Source: Bacillus sp. IITD106 (GTDB lineage Bacteria > Bacillota > Bacilli > Bacillales > Bacillaceae_C). From it: a DNA stretch of 64,000 nt. Positions within the stretch are counted from its first letter, which is position 1, and each line of letters begins with the position of its first letter. The notes under the pieces are model-generated. The model did not search any database. It was not told the DNA's origin and was given only the letters and a program-made list of their open reading frames with translations. The DNA lies in NCBI RefSeq assembly GCF_019459225.1, contig NZ_JAIAZY010000003.1, positions 124,001-188,000 of the forward strand. Reading direction: 5' to 3'. The position numbers were made by a program, and so were the translations under genes. Shown here piece by piece: positions 34,781-43,737 of the stretch.

Positions 34781-35983
34781 ATGATGAAGAAAAAAATTCT
34801 TATATCTTCCTTTGATTTGGCGGTAGGTGGTGTAGAAAGAAGTTTAATCGGATTATTGCAAACAATTGATTATAGTAAATATGATGTGGACTTAATGCTT
34901 TATAAGCATGAAGGCGAATTCCTCTCATTCTTACCTGCTGGACCAAAATTATTAGCTGAGGTTCCACAATATAGTACATTTAGAAAATCAATCAAACAAA
35001 CGATTGAAGAAGGTCATTACAAAATAGGGTTTTCAAGATTACTTGCAAGAACACTAAGCTCTCTGCAAGGAAAAATCCAAAAGATCGATGAACCCGGATA
35101 TTTGAACATCCAATACGGTTGGGGAATATCCCATCCTTTTCTTCCAAAATTACATAAAGAATACGATGCGGCCATTAGTTTCCTTTGGCCGCATTATTTT
35201 ATAGGAAGAAAAGTAAATGCGAAGAAAAAAATTGGCTGGATTCATACTGATTATTCCAATATTCATATCAACAAAAAGCTGGAAAATCAAATGTGGGATA
35301 AGGTCGATCAGATTGTGGCTGTATCCGATGATTGCTCGAAAACGTTTTTATCGTTTTTTCCGAAATTGATAGAGAAAACCTCAGTCATTGAAAATATTCT
35401 TTCTCCGGAACTCATCCACGAACAGGCTATGGATGAAGAAGCAATCGAAATAAAGAGAACCGAAGGAAGAACAATATTAATGACAGTGGGGCGACTTTCA
35501 CATGCAAAAGGGATTGACCAGGCGATAAAAGCTTGTAAGGAATTGTTAGAAGAGGGTTATGACATAGCATGGTACGTCGTTGGATATGGGCCGCTCGAAA
35601 ATGATCTCCAAGCATTAATAAATAATCTTGGATTGAATGATCGATTTTTTTTATTAGGAAAAAAGGTTAATCCTTATCCATATATTAAAGCATGTGATAT
35701 TTATGTGCAGCCATCCAGATATGAAGGAAAGGCAGTGACCGTCCGCGAAGCGCAAGTGTTAAAAAAACCTGTTGTAATCACGAATTTTCCTACTGCACGA
35801 AGTCAAGCACAAGATGAATATGATGCAATAATCACATCCGTGAATGTGGAGGGAATTGTAAAAGGGGTTCAAAGATTAATAAATGATGACGTATTAAGGA
35901 AGCGAATAATTTCAAATGTAAGTAAAAATAATTACGGAAATGAAAAAGAAGTAGAAAAATTGTATCGATTAATCGGGGATTAA
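34781..35983 (+). CDS. GT4 glycosyltransferase (GGxEKALI-type)
   Basis: A 400-residue GT4 enzyme with SSFDLAVGGVERSLIGLL at the N-terminus, a KKKIGWIHTDYSNI motif mid-protein and the donor site YEGKAVTVREAQVL. It belongs to the same subfamily as the enzymes at 44728, 45947, 49987 and 52200. I chose ATG 34781, preceded by GGGATGAGAG; the open frame extends ten codons upstream into the previous gene. Confidence 0.86.
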   Translation: MMKKKILISSFDLAVGGVERSLIGLLQTIDYSKYDVDLMLYKHEGEFLSFLPAGPKLLAEVPQYSTFRKSIKQTIEEGHYKIGFSRLLARTLSSLQGKIQKIDEPGYLNIQYGWGISHPFLPKLHKEYDAAISFLWPHYFIGRKVNAKKKIGWIHTDYSNIHINKKLENQMWDKVDQIVAVSDDCSKTFLSFFPKLIEKTSVIENILSPELIHEQAMDEEAIEIKRTEGRTILMTVGRLSHAKGIDQAIKACKELLEEGYDIAWYVVGYGPLENDLQALINNLGLNDRFFLLGKKVNPYPYIKACDIYVQPSRYEGKAVTVREAQVLKKPVVITNFPTARSQAQDEYDAIITSVNVEGIVKGVQRLINDDVLRKRIISNVSKNNYGNEKEVEKLYRLIGD

Positions 35984-36001
35984 CGTAAAGGGGGGATTTA
36001 T

Positions 36002-37033
36002 TTGGTAGTGCTCATAACAGGAGGAGCTGGCTATATCGGAAGTCATACATGTGTGGAGCTGCTGCAGGCAGGTTATGATATTATTGTCCTTGATAACTAT
36101 AAAAATAGTCATCCTGAATCGTTAAAACGGGTCAGCCACATAACTGGCCGCGGTTTTAAAGTGTATCAAGGGGATTTAATGAATGAAGATAGTATCGAAA
36201 AAGTGTTTAGAGAAAATAAAATTGAAGCGGTCATCCATTTTGCCGGGCTAAAAGCAGTAGGAGAATCTGTCCAAATTCCACTTATGTATTATGAATGCAA
36301 TATTAGTGGCACCGTTAAATTATGTAATGTTATGAGAAAATACAATGTTAAAAATCTAGTTTTCAGCTCGTCCGCAACAGTGTATGGAGTGCCTGAACGT
36401 ATGCCCATTTCGGAAGACTCTCCATTAAAAGCACAGAGTCCTTATGGTCGAACGAAGCAAATGATCGAAGAAATACTTCGCGATCTTTATGCATCCGACA
36501 AGACTTGGAGTATTGCTTTATTACGCTATTTTAATCCGATTGGAGCCCACGAAAGTGGACTGATTGGAGAAGCCCCGAACGGAATTCCGAATAATTTGAT
36601 GCCTTACATTACACAAGTCGCAATAGGGAAGTTAAAAGAGTTACCCATCTTCGGAAATAATTATCCCACGAAAGATGGTACAGGTGTAAGAGACTATATT
36701 CACGTAGTCGATCTTGCAAATGGCCATTTAAAAGCTTTGGAAAAAGTAATGAGATCTACTGGAGTAGAAGCTTACAATCTTGGAACGGGTATAGGGTACA
36801 GTGTATTAGACATTGTGAAAGCATTTGAAAAGGCAGCCAATCTAAAAATACCTTATAAAATAACAGAACGACGAAAAGGCGATATAGCCATTTGCTACGC
36901 TGATCCCTCAAAAGCAAAAAGAGTACTTGGTTGGGAAGCGGAAAAAGAGATTGAAGAAATGTGTAGAGATTCTTGGCGATGGCAATCAAGAAATCCAAAT
37001 GGGTATATGGTACAAGAAGTTTTTTCAAAATAA
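36002..37033 (+). CDS. galE: UDP-glucose 4-epimerase
   Basis: A 343-residue SDR enzyme with the cofactor loop ITGGAGYIGSHTCVELL, the SSSATVYG active-site Ser region, YGRTK (catalytic Tyr and Lys) and LLRYFNPIGAH. It interconverts UDP-glucose and UDP-galactose, and possibly the N-acetyl forms, as precursors for the polymer. TTG start at 36002 after AAGGGGGG. A second copy beside a housekeeping galE is likely. Confidence 0.95.
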   Translation: MVVLITGGAGYIGSHTCVELLQAGYDIIVLDNYKNSHPESLKRVSHITGRGFKVYQGDLMNEDSIEKVFRENKIEAVIHFAGLKAVGESVQIPLMYYECNISGTVKLCNVMRKYNVKNLVFSSSATVYGVPERMPISEDSPLKAQSPYGRTKQMIEEILRDLYASDKTWSIALLRYFNPIGAHESGLIGEAPNGIPNNLMPYITQVAIGKLKELPIFGNNYPTKDGTGVRDYIHVVDLANGHLKALEKVMRSTGVEAYNLGTGIGYSVLDIVKAFEKAANLKIPYKITERRKGDIAICYADPSKAKRVLGWEAEKEIEEMCRDSWRWQSRNPNGYMVQEVFSK

Positions 37034-37071
37034 AAGATCGAACATTGAGACAAAGTGAGGAAGATATAGAG

Positions 37072-37227
37072 ATGAGTATGAATGAAGGGGAGTTCCAACA
37101 GCAATTTAAAGAATTGTTGGCGGAAATTTACGTAAAGGGGCAGGAGACGGAGTGTTTATTAATGGAAGATGTAATGAATGAAATTCAAACGAAACTGATG
37201 ATATTGCTTGAAACAACAAACCAATAG
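37072..37227 (+). CDS. small hypothetical protein (51 aa)
   Basis: A 51-residue acidic, helix-prone protein (NEGEFQQQFKELLAEIY) between galE and the sugar transferase. ATG 37072 has GAGGAAG at about eight bases; the frame opens earlier but inside galE. No family recognised; it may be a small accessory protein of the polymer machinery. Confidence 0.55.
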   Translation: MSMNEGEFQQQFKELLAEIYVKGQETECLLMEDVMNEIQTKLMILLETTNQ

Positions 37228-37244
37228 CTAGGAGTTGTAAATAG

Positions 37245-37829
37245 ATGAAAAGACTCTTAGATTTCATATGTTCTTTATTGCTCTTAATTATTTTTTTTCC
37301 CCTAATGATTTGTATTGGACTGCTAGTTAATGTAAAACTAGGCAGTCCTATTTTTTTTAAACAACAACGCCCAGGGCTATACGGAAAACCATTTTATTTG
37401 TATAAATTTCGCACGATGACGGATGCAAGAGATCAATGGGGGGAGCTTTATCCAGATGAAATAAGGTTAACATCATTTGGAAGATTTTTACGGAAATATA
37501 GTTTAGATGAGTTGCCTCAACTTATAAATGTTGTAAAAGGCGAGCTAAGCTTAGTAGGGCCACGCCCTCTCTTAATGGAATATTTACCGTTATACACAGA
37601 GGAACAGGCTAAGCGTCATTTGGTAAGGCCCGGAATTACTGGCTGGGCGCAAGTAAATGGACGCAATGCGATTAGCTGGGAAGAGAAGTTTGCATTCGAT
37701 ATATGGTATGTGCAAAACCAATCATTACTCATAGATTTGAAGATTTTAATTTTAACGGTAAAGAATGTTTTGATTTCTGAGGGTATTAATCATCCTGGTC
37801 ATGCGACGATGGAGGATTTTAAAGGTTAA
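37245..37829 (+). CDS. EpsL-like undecaprenyl-phosphate sugar phosphotransferase
   Basis: A 194-residue monotopic phosphoglycosyltransferase (PglC/EpsL type): one N-terminal membrane segment, then SPIFFKQQRPGLYGKPF, YKFRTMTDARD, LDELPQLINVVKGELSLVGPRP and the RPGITGWAQVNGRN signature. It starts the repeat unit by moving a sugar phosphate, probably from UDP-diacetylbacillosamine, to undecaprenyl phosphate. Confidence 0.93.
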   Translation: MKRLLDFICSLLLLIIFFPLMICIGLLVNVKLGSPIFFKQQRPGLYGKPFYLYKFRTMTDARDQWGELYPDEIRLTSFGRFLRKYSLDELPQLINVVKGELSLVGPRPLLMEYLPLYTEEQAKRHLVRPGITGWAQVNGRNAISWEEKFAFDIWYVQNQSLLIDLKILILTVKNVLISEGINHPGHATMEDFKG

Positions 37830-37855
37830 ACATCAATTTTGAAAGAGGGACATGG

Positions 37856-38503
37856 ATGAACATAGTATTGATCGGTGCTGGTGGACACGGTAAAGTGGTT
37901 CGAGATCTTATTTTATTGCATAAAAATATTAAGCTTATTGCTTTTCTTGATGATAAATATAAAGAAGTTTGTAAAGAAAACAATATATTCGTTGGGCCGA
38001 TATCTTTTGTAAAAACGATAATGAGTATGTTTCCCAACGTAAAATTTGTCATTACTATAGGTAATAACAAAATAAGAAAGGAAATGATTAGTAAGTTAAA
38101 TCTACCACCTATATATTATGCCACTCTCGTTCATCCAACAGCTATCATAAGTCCTAGTGTATCTCTTGGTTATGGAACGGTTGTTATGGCCAATACAGTG
38201 ATTGACTCAGATAGTCAGATTGGCAATCATGTCATCATTAATACAAGTTCAGTCGTGGAACATGATAACGAGGTTGGAGATTTTGTACATTTGTCTCCCA
38301 ATTCCACATTGACTGGAGCTGTCAAAATTGAAGAGGGGGTTTATATAGGAGCAGGGGCAACAGTTATTCCAAATATTAAAATCGGGGAATGGTCTATAAT
38401 TGGAGCTGGAGCAGCTGTCATCAATCCCATTCCAGCAAATAGTACTGCGGTCGGTGTCCCTGCAAAGGTGAAAGAGAAACATAAAATGGAGGAGGTATCA
38501 TGA
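37856..38503 (+). CDS. EpsM/PglD-like UDP-amino-sugar N-acetyltransferase
   Basis: A 215-residue left-handed beta-helix acetyltransferase. The N-terminal nucleotide-binding loop is LIGAGGHGKVVRD; the hexapeptide repeats begin near residue 90 (HPTAIISPSVSLGYGT) and include EHDNEVGDFVHLSPN, with the catalytic His. It acetylates the 4-amino group in the bacillosamine pathway. It overlaps the aminotransferase gene by four bases. Confidence 0.93.
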   Translation: MNIVLIGAGGHGKVVRDLILLHKNIKLIAFLDDKYKEVCKENNIFVGPISFVKTIMSMFPNVKFVITIGNNKIRKEMISKLNLPPIYYATLVHPTAIISPSVSLGYGTVVMANTVIDSDSQIGNHVIINTSSVVEHDNEVGDFVHLSPNSTLTGAVKIEEGVYIGAGATVIPNIKIGEWSIIGAGAAVINPIPANSTAVGVPAKVKEKHKMEEVS

Positions 38504-39684
38504 ATCAAATCAAGAATAAGAAAATTTTACTTTCACCACCGCATATGTCTGGTAATGAGTGGAAGTATATTAAGGATGCAATTGAAACAAATTGGATTGC
38601 ACCACTGGGACCGAACGTTGAAGCATTTGAAAAAGAGATGGCAAGCTACCTCGGAATAAATGAAGCATTAGCGGTAAATTCAGGGACAGCCGCTATCCAC
38701 TTGGCCCTTCGTTTATGTGGTGTGAAAAAAGGCGACATCGTTTTTTGCTCAACACTTACTTTTGTAGCGAGTGCCAATCCAATTCTTTATCAAGGAGCAG
38801 AACCAGTCTTCATAGATTCAGAACCTGAAACTTGGAATATGTCCCCTGAAGCTTTGGAAAAAGCCTTCAAAGCTGCCATGCTTTCGGGGAATTTGCCCAA
38901 GGCTGTAATTGTTGTCAATTTATACGGTCAAAGTGCGAAAATGGAAGAAATTCTAGCCATTTGTAATCGATATAATGTGCCAATGATTGAAGATGCCGCC
39001 GAATCACTCGGATCCGAATATAAAGAAAAGAAAAGTGGTACGTTCGGTAAATTTGGAATTTTTTCCTTTAATGGCAACAAGATTATTACAACATCAGGAG
39101 GCGGAATGCTTGTTTCCGATGATACTGATGCGATACAAAAAGCACGCTTTTTAGCTACTCAAGCAAAGGATGCTGCTCCATATTACGAACATAGCGAAGT
39201 GGGGTATAACTATCGCATGAGTAATATTTTGGCTGGAATAGGAAGAGGGCAATTAGAAGTCATAGAGGAAAGAGTAAAAGCCAAGAGATTAATATTTTTA
39301 AAGTATTTTAAAGAATTAGCAAACCTGCCTGGCATTCTCTTTATGCCTGAACTCGAAAATACATTGTCTAATCGCTGGCTGACAACCTTAACAATAGATG
39401 ATAAATTGACAGGAATTACAGCAGTTGAAATCCTCGAATACTTTGCAAAAAATAATATTGAAGCGCGTCACGTATGGAAACCATTGCATTTACAACCACT
39501 CTTTAAAGGGGCCAAATACTATTCACATCACGAACATACAAGTATTTCTGAAACTTTATTTATGAAAGGCATATGTCTTCCTTCTGGATCAAATATTTCA
39601 AGCCATGAACAAATGAGGGTGATCGAAAGTTTGAAAAAGACACTGACTCAAAGAATCGAGATACCCCATCCTATATCAGGATGA
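38500..39684 (+). CDS. EpsN/PglE-like PLP-dependent UDP-sugar aminotransferase
   Basis: A 394-residue DegT/DnrJ/EryC1-family aminotransferase with NSGTAAIHLALRL, the EDAAESLGSEY motif and the PLP lysine in SFNGNKIITTSGGGM. It should aminate the 4-keto sugar made by the EpsC-like dehydratase, using glutamate. The EpsC/EpsN/EpsM/EpsL-like set matches the diacetylbacillosamine route described for B. subtilis eps. Confidence 0.93.
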   Translation: MNQIKNKKILLSPPHMSGNEWKYIKDAIETNWIAPLGPNVEAFEKEMASYLGINEALAVNSGTAAIHLALRLCGVKKGDIVFCSTLTFVASANPILYQGAEPVFIDSEPETWNMSPEALEKAFKAAMLSGNLPKAVIVVNLYGQSAKMEEILAICNRYNVPMIEDAAESLGSEYKEKKSGTFGKFGIFSFNGNKIITTSGGGMLVSDDTDAIQKARFLATQAKDAAPYYEHSEVGYNYRMSNILAGIGRGQLEVIEERVKAKRLIFLKYFKELANLPGILFMPELENTLSNRWLTTLTIDDKLTGITAVEILEYFAKNNIEARHVWKPLHLQPLFKGAKYYSHHEHTSISETLFMKGICLPSGSNISSHEQMRVIESLKKTLTQRIEIPHPISG

Positions 39685-39699
39685 GAGAGGTAAAAATAG

Positions 39700-40041
39700 A
39701 TGATAGGGACAAATATATATGAAATTAGAAAAAGCAAAGGTCTTACTTTAACGGAAGTAGCTGATAGAGCGGGCATCGCAAAGTCGTATTTAAGTAATAT
39801 TGAAAGAAGCGTTAATAAAAATCCTTCTATTAATGTAGTAGAAAAAATTGCGAAAGTATTGGATGTTGATGTGAGGATATTATTAAATCCTAATTTCGAG
39901 CAAAAACCAATGCAGTTGGATAAAGAATGGGTGGACTTTGCGCGTGAACTAAAGGAATCAGGAGTAGGAAAAGAACAATTTGAAGAGTATAAAACGTTGA
40001 TAGAATTTATTAAGTGGAAGAAAGAGAATGATGAAAATTAG
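39700..40041 (+). CDS. SinR-like biofilm repressor encoded inside the eps operon
   Basis: A 113-residue HTH protein close to B. subtilis SinR (111 residues). It has an HTH_3 domain (residues about 6-61) with the recognition region AKSYLSNIERSVNKNPSI, nearly the SinR sequence, and a C-terminal Sin dimerisation segment (DKEWVDFARELKESGV then EQFEEYKTLIEFIKWKK). SinR binds GTTCTYT half-sites and represses eps genes. Palindromes of that type occur at 24913, 24985, 26424, 56977 and 57075. No SinI-like antagonist is seen in the window. In B. subtilis sinR is not within eps; here it would give negative feedback. Confidence 0.88.
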   Translation: MIGTNIYEIRKSKGLTLTEVADRAGIAKSYLSNIERSVNKNPSINVVEKIAKVLDVDVRILLNPNFEQKPMQLDKEWVDFARELKESGVGKEQFEEYKTLIEFIKWKKENDEN

Positions 40042-40070
40042 TAGGATAGATGCTAAAGTAGGGGATTTAT

Positions 40071-41111
40071 TTGTTGCCATTAGTTAGTGTTGTTGTCCCG
40101 ATTTATAAAGTTGAAAAGTATATTCATAGATGTATCGAAAGCATTTTGGAACAAACATATTCTAACTTAGAAATTATTCTAGTCAATGACGGTTCTCCAG
40201 ACACATGCGGGCAAATAATTGGTGAATATGCTGAAAAAGATCATAGAATCAAAGTTGTCCACAAGAAAAATGGCGGATTGTCAGATGCTAGAAATAAAGG
40301 GATGGAATACGTAACGGGGGATTTTACACTTTTTGTGGATAGTGATGATTGGATAGAAAGAAATATGATTGAAGGTTTAATCCAAATAAGTATAGATTAT
40401 CGAGCTGATGTCGTTCAATCGGCTTTTTATTATGCCTATGAAGATCACTTGCTATTTGACAATCGATATTATTCACAGAAAGACCCACCTATTTTATTGA
40501 ACAATAAAGAGCTTATGTATGAACTAGTTCGAAATGAAAAAGTGAAAAACTTTGCTTGGGGAAAGCTCTTTAAGACAGCCCTGATTAAAGATATTCCATT
40601 TAAAAAAGGAGTCTTATTTGAAGATGTCTTTTGGGCACATCTTGTTATGCATCGAGTCGATACATACGTCGTAACACACGCACCTAAGTATTATTATTTC
40701 CAGCGGAGCGAAAGCATTGTTTTTAATTATTCATTAAGAAATTTGGATATCATTGATGGGCTGAAGGAAAGGCATTCATTTGTTGAGAAGTACTATCATG
40801 ACCTAAGAAATGAGTCTTTTACTGTCATTTTATCAACTTGCCTAATCCATTATAATCTATTGAAAATGAATCGTGGAATTGATCAAGATGGAATTTATAA
40901 GAAAAGAATTCAATCTTATATTAAGGCGCATTTCAAAGAATTAATTGTTGCTGTAAAAGGAAATAAGGATTTAACAACGCAGCTTATCCTATTTAAGATC
41001 CATCCAATGATGAACATATGCTTTCTAGCTTTTAGAAAATTGTTTAGGAAGTTGAAAATTATGCCTCAGCCTGTAGGACTAGAGCGAATAAAGCTAAGCT
41101 TTAAAGTGTAA
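40071..41111 (+). CDS. EpsJ-like GT2 glycosyltransferase
   Basis: A 346-residue GT-A enzyme with VSVVVPIYKVEKYIHRCIES, IILVNDGSPDTCG and the metal site LFVDSDDWIE. It matches EpsJ-type proteins in length and layout. Two more of this type follow at 42737 and 43738. TTG start after AGGGGAT; 40074 is an equivalent TTG. Confidence 0.87.
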   Translation: MLPLVSVVVPIYKVEKYIHRCIESILEQTYSNLEIILVNDGSPDTCGQIIGEYAEKDHRIKVVHKKNGGLSDARNKGMEYVTGDFTLFVDSDDWIERNMIEGLIQISIDYRADVVQSAFYYAYEDHLLFDNRYYSQKDPPILLNNKELMYELVRNEKVKNFAWGKLFKTALIKDIPFKKGVLFEDVFWAHLVMHRVDTYVVTHAPKYYYFQRSESIVFNYSLRNLDIIDGLKERHSFVEKYYHDLRNESFTVILSTCLIHYNLLKMNRGIDQDGIYKKRIQSYIKAHFKELIVAVKGNKDLTTQLILFKIHPMMNICFLAFRKLFRKLKIMPQPVGLERIKLSFKV

Positions 41112-41127
41112 AAAGGGGATTCAATAA

Positions 41128-42315
41128 ATGAACCGTCTAGTCGGAAAAATCAAAAAAATTATAACCCTTATTATTATTTATATCTTCAATTGCTTTCCTA
41201 TAAAACATAACAAAATCTTTATGATTAGTTATTACGGAAGCCAGTATGGATGCAACCCAAAATATATATCTGAATATATTACTCAACATACACCGAGGGA
41301 TCAATTCGATATCGTATGGGCTTTTAATGATGTGAAACAGCATGAACATATACCATATGTTAGGAAAGTAAAAAATATGTCTTTAAAATATTTTTACGAA
41401 CTATGTACATCAAAAGTTGTAATTACAAACTTTAGAACAACTGATTTATTTGTAAAAAGAAAAGATCAATATTACATCCAAACTTGGCATAGTTCGCTGC
41501 GATTAAAACAAATTGAGAAGGATGCGGAGGAAAAACTACCACAAAAATATATTGAAATGGCTAAAAGTGATTCGGAGAAATGCGACCTCTTACTATCTGG
41601 ATGTCAATTCAGTACAGATATTTTCAAGAGGTCTTTTTGGTATAAAGGTGAAATTTATGAACATGGAACGCCAAGGAATGATGTTCTCTTTAGTCATAAT
41701 CCAAATTTTAAAAGTAATGTACTCAATTCATTAAACATACCTAACGACTACAAAATTGTTTTATATGCTCCGACTTTTAGGAGCCATCATGACCATACAG
41801 TTTATGAATTGGATTATATAGAGATCACTCGAGCACTAGAAAACAGATTTGGTGGAAAATGGATATTTTTAGTAAAATTGCATCCACACCTACTTTCCAT
41901 TTCTAATAGCATCGTTGAAGGAAATGATGTTTTGGATGTAACAAATTATGATGATGTCCAAGAATTACTTACTATCTCGGATGTCTTAATTACAGACTAT
42001 TCTTCTTTAATGTTTGATTTTGCAATAACACGAAAGCCTTGCTTTTTATATGTTCCGGATTTCAGGGAGTATGTTGAAAAGGATAGAAACTTATATTTCA
42101 ATATTTTTGAATTGCCATTTAAAGCATCAATGAATATTGAAGAACTTTTATATAAGATTCTACATTTCGATACGAGCGCCTACTCAAAGGATTTAAATAA
42201 CTTCTTTTTTAAAATAGGCTCTTATGAAGACGGAAGAGCATGTGAAAACTTATTTAAACGAATAAATAATATTTGTTATGGTGAAAGTAGGGAGTTAATG
42301 AATGAAGCCGTATAA
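41128..42315 (+). CDS. CDP-glycerol glycerophosphotransferase family protein (TagB/TagF-like)
   Basis: A 395-residue GT-B-type phosphotransferase with the family motifs YIQTWHSSLRLK, EHGTPRND, VLYAPTFRSHH, LVKLHPHL and TDYSSLMFDF. These enzymes move glycerol phosphate or ribitol phosphate from the CDP-activated form to a lipid-linked acceptor. The next gene is TagD, which makes CDP-glycerol, so phosphoglycerol is the most likely donor. In this context it probably decorates or forms part of the exopolysaccharide and not wall teichoic acid. Confidence 0.88.
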   Translation: MNRLVGKIKKIITLIIIYIFNCFPIKHNKIFMISYYGSQYGCNPKYISEYITQHTPRDQFDIVWAFNDVKQHEHIPYVRKVKNMSLKYFYELCTSKVVITNFRTTDLFVKRKDQYYIQTWHSSLRLKQIEKDAEEKLPQKYIEMAKSDSEKCDLLLSGCQFSTDIFKRSFWYKGEIYEHGTPRNDVLFSHNPNFKSNVLNSLNIPNDYKIVLYAPTFRSHHDHTVYELDYIEITRALENRFGGKWIFLVKLHPHLLSISNSIVEGNDVLDVTNYDDVQELLTISDVLITDYSSLMFDFAITRKPCFLYVPDFREYVEKDRNLYFNIFELPFKASMNIEELLYKILHFDTSAYSKDLNNFFFKIGSYEDGRACENLFKRINNICYGESRELMNEAV

Positions 42316-42733
42316 AATTGGATATACGACGGGCGTTTTTGACTTATTTCATGTAGGTCATTTAAATATCTTAAAGAGGGCTAAAGAACAATGTGATTAT
42401 CTAATTGTTGGTGTTAGTACGGATGAATTAGTACAAAAATATAAATATAAACTTCCAATAATTCCATATCATGAAAGGGTAGAAATTGTTGAAGGGATAA
42501 AATTTGTTGATAAAGTAGTACCACAAACAAATCGTGATAAATTTTCGGCATGGCAAAAATTATCATTCAATGTAATGTTTGTCGGGGATGACTGGAAAGG
42601 TGATCCTCTTTTTAATGAAGTTGAAAAGCAATTCCGCCAAGTTGGGGTCGATATTATATATTTTCCGTACACAGCGGGAGTTTCATCGACAGCTTTGAAA
42701 GAAAAAATTAAGTATAAAGAAAAGGTTATATAA
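42302..42733 (+). CDS. tagD: glycerol-3-phosphate cytidylyltransferase
   Basis: A 143-residue cytidylyltransferase with GVFDLFHVGHLNIL (HxGH), VGDDWKG and YTAGVSSTALK motifs. It makes CDP-glycerol from CTP and glycerol-3-phosphate and overlaps the upstream transferase gene by 14 bases, which links the two functionally. It is the only teichoic acid-type precursor enzyme in the window. Confidence 0.94.
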   Translation: MKPYKIGYTTGVFDLFHVGHLNILKRAKEQCDYLIVGVSTDELVQKYKYKLPIIPYHERVEIVEGIKFVDKVVPQTNRDKFSAWQKLSFNVMFVGDDWKGDPLFNEVEKQFRQVGVDIIYFPYTAGVSSTALKEKIKYKEKVI

Positions 42734-42736
42734 GCG

Positions 42737-43726
42737 ATGAAACCAGAGGTTAGTGTGATTGTGCCGGTTTATAATGTAGAAAACTATTTGGTAAGATGTA
42801 TTGAAAGTATTCTCTCACAAACTTTAAAAAATATAGAAATCATCCTTATAAATGATGGTTCTACCGACAATAGCGGAAACATTTGTAATGAATACGCCAG
42901 TCTAGATAAAAGAATTAAAGTTATTCATAAAGAAAATGGTGGTCTTAGTTCCGCAAGAAATGCTGGTATTAAAATAGCTAGTGGATGTTATTTAGGTTTT
43001 GTTGATAGTGATGATTATATTGATCCTCATATGTATAAAAACCTTTATGAGTTATGCAAAAAAACTGATAGTGATATAGGTGTATGCAGATTTGGCAGAA
43101 AAATCAATGGGAAAATGGTCACTGAGGTCAAAGAAAAAAAGGTTATTGAATTAAATAATGTAGAGGCAATGAGACAACTTTTTAGAGGAGAATTATATAG
43201 GTTCTCTGTTTGTAACAAGTTATTTAAAAAGTCTTGCTTCAAAAACATTATGTTTCCTGAAGGCAGAATTCATGAAGACTTATCAACTAGTTATAAACTG
43301 TTTTCCAATGCAAAAAAAGTCATTTACACGAGTAATATAGGTTATATATATGTAAAACGAGATGGCAGCATTTTAGCTTCTAAGTTTAATGAAAAGAGGT
43401 TAGATGCTTTTTTAGGTTGGGAAGAGATTATACCATTTATGACTCAACATTACCCTGAGTTATCAACTGAATTTATTTCAAGTTTTACGTACGGCTGTTT
43501 GGATAATGTTTATTATATTCTTAGTGAAGTTAAGGAAAATAAATCGAAACTTCGCTTATTGTTGATAATTAGAGAAATTGTAAGATCAAATTATAAAAAA
43601 ATAATGTTTAATAATCAACTTTCATTGAAAAATAAATTAATAATAACTTTGCTAAATTATAATGTTTTTGCCTTGCTTCATATTTATCAATCAAAAGAAA
43701 TGATAAAAAAATTCAACTTTAAGTAA
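42737..43726 (+). CDS. GT2 family glycosyltransferase
   Basis: A 329-residue GT-A enzyme (VSVIVPVYNVENYLVRCIES; ILINDGSTDNSGNICNEY; GFVDSDDYIDPHM). It begins four bases after tagD and is closely related to the next gene, implying tandem duplication. Donor unknown. Confidence 0.87.
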   Translation: MKPEVSVIVPVYNVENYLVRCIESILSQTLKNIEIILINDGSTDNSGNICNEYASLDKRIKVIHKENGGLSSARNAGIKIASGCYLGFVDSDDYIDPHMYKNLYELCKKTDSDIGVCRFGRKINGKMVTEVKEKKVIELNNVEAMRQLFRGELYRFSVCNKLFKKSCFKNIMFPEGRIHEDLSTSYKLFSNAKKVIYTSNIGYIYVKRDGSILASKFNEKRLDAFLGWEEIIPFMTQHYPELSTEFISSFTYGCLDNVYYILSEVKENKSKLRLLLIIREIVRSNYKKIMFNNQLSLKNKLIITLLNYNVFALLHIYQSKEMIKKFNFK

Positions 43727-43737
43727 GAGGTATTTTT

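Noticed and set aside
36973-37071. Longer version of the small protein after galE
   Set aside because: The extra residues are read out of frame within the galE 3' end and no ribosome binding site supports that start.
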